Assembly: GCF_038069945.1 (NCBI RefSeq)
Contig: NZ_JBBPEV010000001.1
Location: 1,054,001-1,118,000 of the forward strand
Direction of reading: 5' to 3'
Source of the DNA: Aquabacterium sp. A3
GTDB taxonomy: Bacteria > Pseudomonadota > Gammaproteobacteria > Burkholderiales > Burkholderiaceae_C
DNA length: 64,000 nucleotides
The stretch's first letter is position 1. Each line of letters starts with the position of its first letter. The notes under the pieces are model-generated. The model ran no database searches. It saw only the letters and a list, made by a program, of their open reading frames with translations, and was not told the origin of the DNA. The translations under genes and the position numbers were made by a program. Positions 25,066 through 33,295 of the stretch are shown here, piece by piece.

Positions 25066-26165
25066 GGCGTGCCCTCGAGAATGATCTGATACCCACACTT
25101 CTCCATCTTGCCGTTCATGCGCCGCACCCGTTCCCCAGGCTCGTAGTACCACTCGACGTGAACAGCGGACGGATGCGGCTCAACATGGTGCACCAACGTA
25201 TCAGGTGGCTGACAGAAGAACTCCAGCCGAGCCGACCGAGTCGTGAAAGCCTGCACCTCATCCGGGGCATGACCCAGCAGGTGCGAAACGGCCATGCTCA
25301 GCAGATTCACCCCCGTGGCGGCTTCGATCAAACGCCACATGTGGCAACCATCCAGCCTTGGTGTGACCTCGATCAGCCACGGGTGCCCCCCAGACATCTT
25401 GATCTGGAAGTAAGCAGGACCTTGCCGCAGCCCCAGCGTGTTCAGTGTTTCGACCACCAAGCGTCGAACACGAGCCACCTCCGTGTCCGTCAATGAGGCT
25501 GGCAGCAGGTGCTGATGGATGAGGCCACCGTCAAAGTCAGGCCAGGACACTCTTGCCGAAGGCAGAAAGAAAATCAACTCGCCATCGCGCAGATACGCGT
25601 TCACGGAAATCTCTGGTCCATCTATCAATGGTTCGACAATGGCCTGACCAGCCCGAGAATGGGCGATCGCGGCCACCACTGCAGCATCAAAGACCTGGGG
25701 GTCGCCGATCATGGACACGCCCCTCTGCCCCTGGCTGTCCACCGGCTTGACAACCACCGGCCACCCCAGCGTCACGTCGGAACCTGGACCAGCCACCAGT
25801 TCGAAAGGCACAGCACCATAGACCTCCTTGAGGGCCGTTCTCATGGCCACTTTGTGGTTGCACGTCGCCGCCACACTGGGCGCAACCAGGAAACTCAGAC
25901 CCATTTCTGACGCCACATGTGCGACGGTGGGCATGGCCACATCCGAGCCAACGGTGTATATCTGATCGATGTGATTCGCTCGCGCGTAGCTCAAAACTGC
26001 CTGTTGGTCGGTGATGTCAATTTCTGCAAAACGATCAACCAGCGGAAATCCGCGACCATGACGACTGTTGCTCACGGCGTGCAGTTCACAGCGGCCCTGC
26101 AGATGGCGCAGCAGATCGACCTGAGCATGGCCAATGCCCAACACCAAAAACCGCAGTGTTGTCAT
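25062..26165 (-). CDS. ATP-grasp ligase, carbamoyl-phosphate-synthase-like
   Basis: This is a 367-residue ATP-grasp protein. It begins with a Rossmann-like pre-ATP-grasp domain (LRFLVLGIGHAQVDLLRHL), followed by the ATP-binding lid WPVVVKPVDSQGQRGVSMIG, EPLIDGPEISVNAYL and the metal-binding end YFQIKMSGGHPWLIEVTPRLDG. Such enzymes join a carboxylate to an amine or thiol through an acyl-phosphate. In a glycan operon it might attach an amino acid or similar group to a sugar or carrier, but this is inference. It overlaps the GT2 gene upstream and the epimerase gene downstream by 4 bases each, indicating coupled translation. Confidence 0.86.
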   Translation of the reverse strand: MTTLRFLVLGIGHAQVDLLRHLQGRCELHAVSNSRHGRGFPLVDRFAEIDITDQQAVLSYARANHIDQIYTVGSDVAMPTVAHVASEMGLSFLVAPSVAATCNHKVAMRTALKEVYGAVPFELVAGPGSDVTLGWPVVVKPVDSQGQRGVSMIGDPQVFDAAVVAAIAHSRAGQAIVEPLIDGPEISVNAYLRDGELIFFLPSARVSWPDFDGGLIHQHLLPASLTDTEVARVRRLVVETLNTLGLRQGPAYFQIKMSGGHPWLIEVTPRLDGCHMWRLIEAATGVNLLSMAVSHLLGHAPDEVQAFTTRSARLEFFCQPPDTLVHHVEPHPSAVHVEWYYEPGERVRRMNGKMEKCGYQIILEGTP

Positions 26166-27184
26166 GTCGATCGCTCCGATTGTTGTCCGCACTGCGCTTG
26201 CCTGAGATCACGAACCGTGTACTGCGGGGTGTGATTGGATTGCTGCAAGATGCGCAGCACGTACTCGCCCAACACCGCAAATGCAAAAAAATTGAAGCCA
26301 GACAAAAACAAGATCAACAGCACCGTGGAGGTCCAACCTGGCACGCCGATACCCCCCAAAAAATAACGCAACAGCAAGACAATGGTAAAGACCACGCTAA
26401 GGACGATCCCGAGCCCACCAATGAGTGCCAAAAAACGCAGGGGCAACATCGACTGCCCGACCAGATTGCTCATGGTCATCGACAACAACTTGCGCAAGGT
26501 ATAGCCACTGCGCCCTTCATGACGATCTGCATGTGCCACCTGAACATTGACAATGCGATGGGTGACGGTATCGATCAACATACCCAACGCTGGATTCAGC
26601 GTACTCATGCCCAAGAGGGCCTGAGCAACCTCGCGGCGCATCACCCTGAGGCTTGAAAAACGAAGGTCCGAGTCGCGGCCCAGCATGAGCGCATTCAGGT
26701 GGTGAATTGCATCACTACCAAGCCTGCGAAACCAACTGTGACGAGGTCGCTCAGGCACGCCCATGACCACATCCGTGTCGTCGTTCAAGGCCTGCACAAG
26801 CCCCGGCAGAGTCTCGGGAAGGTGCTGCAAGTCGTCGTCCATGGTGATCAGCGTGGAACCTCTGGCATGCGCCAATCCGCACAACGTCGCACTGCTCTGG
26901 CCCACATTCTTCATCAACTGAACCGCGACAACAGCAGGATCACGGGCAGACAAGTCCTTCAAAACAGACCATGTTTCACCCGGCCCGCAGTCATCCACAA
27001 AGATGATCTCGTAAGGACAGTTCATGGATTTGAGCACCGTGGACAAACGCTCATGCAGCAAAGGCAGGATGCGTGCAGAACCATAGACTGGCACGACCAC
27101 ACTCAGGCTGCCCTCACCCAGTTCAGCATCAGTTGGCTGGGGCCTGCGCCGCTCCTCTGGCCGGATCAAATGCCTTGCCGTCAT
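26162..27184 (-). CDS. Polyprenyl-phosphate glycosyltransferase (GT2, ArnC/GtrB-like)
   Basis: This is a 340-residue GT2 enzyme with two C-terminal transmembrane helices (about 230-260 and 270-300), the layout of ArnC, GtrB and DPM1-type enzymes that load a sugar onto undecaprenyl phosphate. Motifs are SVVVPVYGSARILPLL, IIFVDDCGPGETW, KNVGQSSATLCGLAHA and the metal-binding TMDDDLQHLPETLP. The product would be a lipid-linked sugar usable by the GT-C-like membrane protein encoded just upstream, with which it overlaps by 4 bases. The sugar is unknown. Confidence 0.9.
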   Translation of the reverse strand: MTARHLIRPEERRRPQPTDAELGEGSLSVVVPVYGSARILPLLHERLSTVLKSMNCPYEIIFVDDCGPGETWSVLKDLSARDPAVVAVQLMKNVGQSSATLCGLAHARGSTLITMDDDLQHLPETLPGLVQALNDDTDVVMGVPERPRHSWFRRLGSDAIHHLNALMLGRDSDLRFSSLRVMRREVAQALLGMSTLNPALGMLIDTVTHRIVNVQVAHADRHEGRSGYTLRKLLSMTMSNLVGQSMLPLRFLALIGGLGIVLSVVFTIVLLLRYFLGGIGVPGWTSTVLLILFLSGFNFFAFAVLGEYVLRILQQSNHTPQYTVRDLRQAQCGQQSERST

Positions 27185-29031
27185 TTCATATACCTTTCCA
27201 GCTCGGGTTCGCTGACGCCTTGAATGGCTTGCGATGCCCTGGCCAACTCACAAGCCCGGGACGCCTGATCCTTTGGACGATTGGGCCGATACAGCGTCTG
27301 CTCGCGCCACTTCAGTTGCCCACCCTCACCAGACACCGCGCGCCATTGAGCGACAGGATCATAGGCATCGATAAAGTTGGCGCCAAACGAACTGGTGAGC
27401 GTCGGGGACAATCGGCGGCTACCATCGAGTTCCACCAGAAGCCAGCTACTGGCCAGGACGTCACAGCGGACATTGGACAACAGTGCAGCGGCCCTGCGCG
27501 TGCTTCCCCTGTAGCCGCCAATGAACCATGCCTGCCCGACACTGCGTGCACCCAGCGCAAACAACAAACCTGGAGAACGGCCGGTCATGTCGATCATGGC
27601 GTCTCCACTCGAGAACCCAGCGTCTCGTGCTTGTTGGCGGGCCTGTTGGATGTATTGTGCAAACTCTGGAGACACCATCACGGACGCCGCCCGTCTGTCG
27701 TCCAATACAACATGACGCTGCTGCTGCCACAAAGGCACTGCCTGCCGATAGGGACGCTGGTATGCCGTGTTCAAAGTCAGCGAGGCGATGAGCGAAACAC
27801 AGAGCACATAAGGAATCACCGGCGCCTGTCGCTGTTTGTCCAGCCACAGGGGCAGACACAACAACAGGCCGCCAAGTGCCCAGAAGTAGCCGGCGTACGC
27901 CCCGACACTCCAGTAGTTTCGATTGGTGCCCACTGCATATGCATAAGGCAAAGCCATCATCAGCATGACGAGCGCCCAGAACGTCCGCCCCTGCCCATCG
28001 ATCACCCCACGCCGATTGAACAAGCGCATCAAGGCGGCAGCCAACGGCACAGCCAGCATCAGCTTGCCGCCCATCGTTTCAAAAACATCTGAAGTGGGCA
28101 GCCAACCAACGCCATACAGCACGGACACCATTCCAAGCAAAGTGGCAAAACCGCCGCGCACCCAACCATTTGCGCGGAACCATAAACCGCACACCAACCA
28201 AACACCGGCAACGGCCAACACCATGACCACGCCGCCAGAACGGCCAAGCTTCAGCCCCTCCAGCCGCAACCACTGATCTGCTCCGTGCCCACCACCCAAG
28301 GTGGACGCCACTTCCACACTCTGGGACAAACGGCGCATGTAAGTCAGTACGCTTCCATCGATCATCAAACCTGCAACAGCCAGCATCACCAACGCCACCA
28401 CCCCACTGGTGATCAGTCGACGCCAAGCTGTTGCACCTGAGATCAACTCGTACACAACGACCAACAAGGCCAATCCAGCGGCAGACGTTGGTTTGCCAAG
28501 AAACGTCAGCGCCCCGCCCACGCCAAGTAACACGACACCGAAAGAGATCCACCTTTCGCCGGACGAGGACTGTCGCAGCAACATCAATCCGGTCACTGCC
28601 AACAACATGCCTTGAAAGGTCAAGTGGTTGTAATTGGGCGTGGGTAACCAGTGGTGATAGGCCAGCAACGCAGCCGCAGGCATACACAACACAAGCGCCA
28701 CACGGGTTGAACGGGGCAACGCTGCCCCCCCCGCACGCCACAGCACCGCCCAAGTACAAAAGCCCGCCAGCACATAGCTCAGCAGTACGCCCGCCCGACG
28801 CAACGCCACCACATCCCCCTGTAGCAAGGCATACAAGGAGTTGTAGACATAGCCGAACTGCGACACCGAGGTGTGATAGATCCAGGGGTTCGAGATCCAG
28901 ACGAGGTAGTAGCCCTCATCAGTGAAATCGAATCCACGGGCACACCAGTACCAAAGCCCCCCCAAGCCGCACAAGCTCACAACAATGGGCCACGACAGCG
29001 CCACAGCGCGGTGATCGATTCTGGTCAGCAA
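27181..29031 (-). CDS. Polytopic membrane protein, GT-C glycosyltransferase-like
   Basis: This is a 616-residue protein with 11 or more hydrophobic segments in its first 430 residues and a soluble C-terminal domain of about 180 residues. The first extracytoplasmic loop contains DFTDEGYYLVWISNP, an Asp/Glu pair in the position where GT-C transferases using lipid-linked sugars (ArnT, RgtA/B and PMT types) have their acidic catalytic residues. It is therefore a candidate transferase for the lipid-linked sugar made by the ArnC-like enzyme encoded next. I do not recognise a named family. It is the first gene of the six-gene minus-strand operon. Confidence 0.75.
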   Translation of the reverse strand: MLTRIDHRAVALSWPIVVSLCGLGGLWYWCARGFDFTDEGYYLVWISNPWIYHTSVSQFGYVYNSLYALLQGDVVALRRAGVLLSYVLAGFCTWAVLWRAGGAALPRSTRVALVLCMPAAALLAYHHWLPTPNYNHLTFQGMLLAVTGLMLLRQSSSGERWISFGVVLLGVGGALTFLGKPTSAAGLALLVVVYELISGATAWRRLITSGVVALVMLAVAGLMIDGSVLTYMRRLSQSVEVASTLGGGHGADQWLRLEGLKLGRSGGVVMVLAVAGVWLVCGLWFRANGWVRGGFATLLGMVSVLYGVGWLPTSDVFETMGGKLMLAVPLAAALMRLFNRRGVIDGQGRTFWALVMLMMALPYAYAVGTNRNYWSVGAYAGYFWALGGLLLCLPLWLDKQRQAPVIPYVLCVSLIASLTLNTAYQRPYRQAVPLWQQQRHVVLDDRRAASVMVSPEFAQYIQQARQQARDAGFSSGDAMIDMTGRSPGLLFALGARSVGQAWFIGGYRGSTRRAAALLSNVRCDVLASSWLLVELDGSRRLSPTLTSSFGANFIDAYDPVAQWRAVSGEGGQLKWREQTLYRPNRPKDQASRACELARASQAIQGVSEPELERYMK

Positions 29032-29141
29032 TGAGTCCTCTGCGCTCGCCCCCTATCCGGGTGGCATCGGTTGAACCCCACCCTCAGGGACGTAAAATTT
29101 CGTAACGCCTCGTCCTGAGCGCGTGGACACCCAACGAGGCC

Positions 29142-30119
29142 ATGACATTCAAAGAAAAATTCCGCCTGCTGCGGTCAGGTGCTTATTTTGAAGCATCCAG
29201 ACAGCTTGACGAGATTCGGGCGGCGGCAGGGTCACCGTGGCGCAGAAATCCTCGCGAAGGTCGTCGGCGCGGCATCGACCACTACCCGCCTGGACAATTT
29301 ACCTGGGTAGTGGCAACAGCCTTCAGCCGCTTCAAAGCCAAGTTCAACCATTACCCCAACATGGTCAGACCGCACACCTTCAATGACAAGGTGATGTGGT
29401 TCAAATTCTTTGGCGAAATAAAGACTCCGGAAAGTGGCAACAAACTGGCCACTGCGTCGTTCATTCCGGCCTCATTGCTTGACCAACTGAGTTGCGCGCC
29501 GCTGGCATGGCAGGGCAGCAGCGCGCGCCTGCCCCAGAACCATGAACTAGCCGCCGGTGTGTACTACCTCAAGGCCAGCCACGGTAGTGGGATGTTCGAG
29601 CGACTCAGTTACCCGTTGAGTTCAGAGCGACGTTCTCGCCTGGAAGTCATGGCCAACGGCTGGCTTCAAAAGCCATTCGGTCAGGACAATGGTGAGTGGT
29701 GGTACAACGTGTTCACGCCTCAGTTGATGCTGGAGCGCAGCGTCCAAGGCGACCAAGACTCGATTTCGTGGAACTTCTACGTTCTTAATGGCGAAGTGCC
29801 GATGGTGGGCCTGTTTCTGAAGTCAGCGACGACGGGGCAGGAATATTCCACATGGTTGGGCCCCGACTTTCAGCCGCTGCCTTGGCAGCCCATCCTGCCA
29901 CCAGTGCCGAACTATCAGATCGGTCCGCGTCAACATGAGATGCTCAGGTACGCACTGGAAATCGCCAAGCCATTTTCTGCCGTGCGGGTTGACTTTCTTC
30001 TGGGCAGCGACGATCGGGTGTACCTGTGCGAGCTGACGTTTTCGCCCGGAAATGCCATGTCGCGCAGGCCACCCGAAGTCGAGTCCCTTTTGTCTGCACC
30101 TTGGAGAGAGTTGACATGA
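29142..30119 (+). CDS. TupA-like ATP-grasp protein
   Basis: This is a 325-residue soluble protein matching the TupA-like ATP-grasp family. The entry motif NHYPNMVRPHTFNDKVMWFK, the nucleotide-binding YLKASHGSGMFERLSYPL, the conserved GEWWYNVFTPQLMLERSV, and the C-terminal RVDFLLGSDDRVYLCELTFS with metal ligands are visible. TupA itself ligates polyglutamate to polyglucuronate in teichuronopeptide; Gram-negative relatives in polysaccharide clusters are thought to amidate or peptidylate sugars. It starts a plus-strand trio, overlapping the next gene by 4 bases. It is divergent from the six-gene minus-strand operon with a 110-base gap. Confidence 0.82.
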   Translation: MTFKEKFRLLRSGAYFEASRQLDEIRAAAGSPWRRNPREGRRRGIDHYPPGQFTWVVATAFSRFKAKFNHYPNMVRPHTFNDKVMWFKFFGEIKTPESGNKLATASFIPASLLDQLSCAPLAWQGSSARLPQNHELAAGVYYLKASHGSGMFERLSYPLSSERRSRLEVMANGWLQKPFGQDNGEWWYNVFTPQLMLERSVQGDQDSISWNFYVLNGEVPMVGLFLKSATTGQEYSTWLGPDFQPLPWQPILPPVPNYQIGPRQHEMLRYALEIAKPFSAVRVDFLLGSDDRVYLCELTFSPGNAMSRRPPEVESLLSAPWRELT

Positions 30120-30574
30120 CGTCCTGGCCCACCATCCCGGAAGAGATCAAGGTCTGGTTGAGCGATTGGGAAGCCGAAGTGCAAGACATGCGCTTTGACG
30201 AGGCCTCCAGACGATTTCATCCGCAAACGTGCGCCTTCGGCACGGTGATGCATGCAGGCCAAGACCTTCAAAGCCTGATCTGCGAGCAGTGGCAGGTGGT
30301 GTGGCCAAGAACTCGAAATTTTCGATTTCACATGGACAGCGCCAGAGCATGGGGCGACGCAGAGCATCACGTCGTGGCGGTTCAGTGGTCGGGTGAAGGC
30401 ATTGAAGCCTGGAGTGGCCAGGCGTACTTGCGCACTGGCCGGGCAACCATCGTGCTGATGCGCCAACAGGACCGTTGGATCGGTGTGCATACCCATCTGT
30501 CCATCTCGCCAACCCCAGAGCGATTTCTGAGCGCACAGGCGCCGCAGTCAACGCCAAAACCAGATTCGGCATAG
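30116..30574 (+). CDS. NTF2/SnoaL-like protein
   Basis: This is a 152-residue protein of the nuclear-transport-factor-2 / SnoaL type cone fold. An N-terminal helix (IPEEIKVWLSDWEAEVQDM) leads to FHPQTCAFGTV and then alternating beta strands such as HHVVAVQWSGEG, SGQAYLRTGRATIVLMRQ and RWIGVHTHLSISP, the typical ending of ketosteroid-isomerase-like proteins. Members bind small molecules or catalyse isomerisations; no function can be assigned here. The ATG at 30116 overlaps the TGA of the TupA-like gene (ATGA), which fixes the start and implies coupled expression. Confidence 0.75.
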   Translation: MTSWPTIPEEIKVWLSDWEAEVQDMRFDEASRRFHPQTCAFGTVMHAGQDLQSLICEQWQVVWPRTRNFRFHMDSARAWGDAEHHVVAVQWSGEGIEAWSGQAYLRTGRATIVLMRQQDRWIGVHTHLSISPTPERFLSAQAPQSTPKPDSA

Positions 30575-30585
30575 GGACTTTGTTG

Positions 30586-31401
30586 ATGTTCAAGCCTGAA
30601 GTGCTTTGTCTGGCACCCAACGAAGTATTTGCGTTTTATCAAGGTGGCATGACCGATGTGGCATTTTTTCAAATGCTCAGCGCAAACCAGAGGGAAGACC
30701 TGGCCAAACTGCAACTGACCCTGCGAAAGGCTGAGCCAATTGACATCCCGCGCATCGAGCAACTGGTTTGCAGCAGATATGGGGAAGCGCTCGCCAGAGA
30801 AATCAGCCCTTTCGACAGCTACCGCTACATCAAGTTCGGCCAAGTCCTCCTTGTGGAAGACGTTGCGGGTGGCTTGGCGGCATGTGTGTACCAGATCGGA
30901 TACGAACATCCGCTGCGGCCTTCTTACCTTTTAAGGCTGGTTGTGCGCCAGGACTTTGAAAACCACGGCTTGGCGACCGTGCTCAATCGGCTTGCTGCAG
31001 CCCTCGCCTACGAACAGGGCTCACGCTCGCGACATGCCTTGTTGAGTCATGCCAATCCAGCATCTCTCTACGTTCACCTCAACAAAGTGGGGAGCTACTT
31101 CCGGGATCTGGTTGACGTGCCGTGCGATGGCATACAGAACCATTTCATCTCAGACCGCCCGTTGTCTGCCCGGGGTATGGTCAGCAATGTGATCAACGAC
31201 AACGCCCTTTTGGCTTTATGTGATGGCGATAGCCTTCCTGCCAATTGGGCGGTGGTGGACGCCATGGACCTGAACACCCTGAGATACCTGATGCGCAAGC
31301 AAGGCCTGGCGGTCGTGGCCGCCATTCCCAGGCGCCCGACCGGGGATGCGGCCGGAGGCCAACAGTTGCTATTGACCCCAATGGAACACTCCCGACCATA
31401 G
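30586..31401 (+). CDS. GNAT-like N-acyltransferase
   Basis: This is a 271-residue protein. The central part LRLVVRQDFENHGLATVLNRLAAAL resembles motif A of GNAT acyltransferases, where acyl-CoA pyrophosphate binds, and LSHANPASLYVHLNKVGSYF resembles the following motif B. About 60 residues precede the core and 90 follow, longer than a minimal GNAT enzyme. It starts 11 bases after the NTF2-like gene and ends the ATP-grasp/NTF2/GNAT trio. It may acylate an amino group put on by the ATP-grasp partner, but that is inference. A TTG at 30580 or 30583 is an alternative start. Confidence 0.68.
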   Translation: MFKPEVLCLAPNEVFAFYQGGMTDVAFFQMLSANQREDLAKLQLTLRKAEPIDIPRIEQLVCSRYGEALAREISPFDSYRYIKFGQVLLVEDVAGGLAACVYQIGYEHPLRPSYLLRLVVRQDFENHGLATVLNRLAAALAYEQGSRSRHALLSHANPASLYVHLNKVGSYFRDLVDVPCDGIQNHFISDRPLSARGMVSNVINDNALLALCDGDSLPANWAVVDAMDLNTLRYLMRKQGLAVVAAIPRRPTGDAAGGQQLLLTPMEHSRP

Positions 31402-31535
31402 GGCGAGGCGAATACACGCTGGGCGCGAAAAAGTTAGCCGGTATTTGCCCACTGTTCTGGATTCACCCACGACAAGACGATGGCATCATCTGACCAGCCC
31501 TGCGCTACCATGCGCTTTTGAGCATTTGACGTCCC

Positions 31536-33263
31536 ATGGCCGCTGAATCCACCTTCGCAGACACCCCGGGCACCCTCTCTGGTGTGGCCCGGGTGCTGGT
31601 CAATGCCGGCAAGCTGGATGCCAAGGCCGCCGAAACCCTGACGCGCACGGCCAAAGAGCAAAAGCGCAACTTTGTCAGCGCGCTGATGCAGTCGGGCACC
31701 ATCAACCCGTCTGATTTGGCGCACACCTTGTCGCAGGCCCTGTCGGTGCCGCTGGTTGACCTGTCGGCCATTGACCTGCAGCGCGTGCCGCGCAACATCA
31801 TCGACAACAAGCTGGCGGCCCAGTACCAGGTGCTGCCGCTGTCCAAGCGGGGCAACCGGCTGTTCGTGGCCGGGGCAGACCCCACCGATCAAGAGGCCAT
31901 CGAGCGCATCAAGTTCGCCACCCAGCTGGCGCCTGAATGGGTGCTGGTCGAGCATGACAAGCTCAGCAAGGCGCTGGAAGGCATCACCACGTCGGCCGAA
32001 GAGCAACTCTCGGCCATCGCCTCCAGCGACTTCGAGTTCGATGTCACAGAAGACATGGGCGCGCCTGCGGCCGACGCGGCCGACATGTCGGCCGAGGTGG
32101 AAGACGCCCCGGTGGTGCGCTTTCTGCAGAAGATGCTGATCGACGCCATCAATGCGCGCGCGTCTGACCTGCACTTTGAGCCCTACGAATACAACTACCG
32201 CGTGCGTTTTCGGGTGGACGGTGAGTTGCGCGAGATCTCGCAGCCCCCACTGGCCATCAAGGACAAGCTGGCCTCGCGCATCAAGGTGATCTCGAAGCTG
32301 GACATCGCTGAAAAGCGGGTGCCGCAAGACGGCCGCATGAAGCTGAAGTTCGGCAACAAGGCCATCGACTTTCGGGTCAGCACGCTGCCCACGTTGTTTG
32401 GCGAAAAGATCGTGATCCGGATCCTCGACCCGTCCAGCGCCAAGCTGGGCATCGAGGCCCTGGGCTACGAGCCCGAAGAGAAGGTGCGCCTGATGGATGC
32501 CATCAAGCGCCCTTACGGCATGGTGCTGGTCACGGGCCCCACGGGCTCGGGTAAAACCGTGTCGCTCTACACCTGCCTGAACATCCTCAACCAGCCGGGC
32601 GTGAACATCGCCACGGTGGAAGACCCCGCCGAAATCAACCTGCCCGGCATCAACCAGGTCAACGTCAACGACAAGGCCGGCTTGACGTTTTCAGCGGCGC
32701 TCAAGGCCTTCCTGCGGCAAGATCCCGACATCATCATGGTGGGCGAAATCCGCGACCTGGAAACCGCCGACATCGCCATCAAGGCCGCCCAGACCGGCCA
32801 CATGGTGATGTCCACCCTGCACACCAACGACGCGCCCACCACCCTGACGCGGATGATGAACATGGGCGTGGCGCCCTTCAACATCGCCTCGTCGGTGATC
32901 CTGATCACCGCGCAGCGCCTGGCTCGCCGTTTGTGCGACAACTGCAAGGCGCCCGCCGACTATCCCGATCAAGCCCTGCTGAACGCCGGGTTCAAAGCAT
33001 CTGATCTGGACGGCTCGTGGCGGCCTTACAAGGCGATTGGCTGCTCATCTTGTAACAACGGTTACAAAGGTCGCGTGGGCATTTACCAAGTCATGCCCAT
33101 CAGTGAGGAAATCCAACGGATTATTCTCACTCAGGGCACAGCCATGGATATTGCTAAGCAGGCCAAGGCCGAAGGCGTGAGAGACTTGCGCGAATCGGGC
33201 CTGGTGAAGGTGAAACAGGGTGTCACCTCCCTGGAAGAGGTCATCGCCGTGACCAACGAATGA
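31536..33263 (+). CDS. pilB: Type IV pilus assembly ATPase
   Basis: This is the 575-residue hexameric ATPase that drives pilus extension at the inner membrane. An N-terminal MshE-like domain (LAHTLSQALSVPLVDL) is followed by the GspE/PilB core: VPQDGRMKLKFGNKAIDFRV, Walker A GPTGSGKT (334-341), the Asp box TVEDPAEINLPGINQVNVN, Walker B IIMVGEIRDLETADIA and the His box STLHTNDAPTTLTRM. The zinc-binding CDNC...CSSC motif lies near the C-terminus. Length matches PilB (about 570). It begins the pilB-pilC-pilD operon, and its promoter should lie in the 134-base gap after the GNAT-like gene. Confidence 0.96.
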   Translation: MAAESTFADTPGTLSGVARVLVNAGKLDAKAAETLTRTAKEQKRNFVSALMQSGTINPSDLAHTLSQALSVPLVDLSAIDLQRVPRNIIDNKLAAQYQVLPLSKRGNRLFVAGADPTDQEAIERIKFATQLAPEWVLVEHDKLSKALEGITTSAEEQLSAIASSDFEFDVTEDMGAPAADAADMSAEVEDAPVVRFLQKMLIDAINARASDLHFEPYEYNYRVRFRVDGELREISQPPLAIKDKLASRIKVISKLDIAEKRVPQDGRMKLKFGNKAIDFRVSTLPTLFGEKIVIRILDPSSAKLGIEALGYEPEEKVRLMDAIKRPYGMVLVTGPTGSGKTVSLYTCLNILNQPGVNIATVEDPAEINLPGINQVNVNDKAGLTFSAALKAFLRQDPDIIMVGEIRDLETADIAIKAAQTGHMVMSTLHTNDAPTTLTRMMNMGVAPFNIASSVILITAQRLARRLCDNCKAPADYPDQALLNAGFKASDLDGSWRPYKAIGCSSCNNGYKGRVGIYQVMPISEEIQRIILTQGTAMDIAKQAKAEGVRDLRESGLVKVKQGVTSLEEVIAVTNE

Positions 33264-33295
33264 GCGCGCCCGCATCCTGACGGAGTTTCCCGAAC

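Noticed and set aside
18317..31401. Whole variable region as a mobile island carried by transposons
   Set aside because: No transposase, recombinase or flanking inverted or direct repeats were found; only 20.6-22.5 kb is compositionally foreign.
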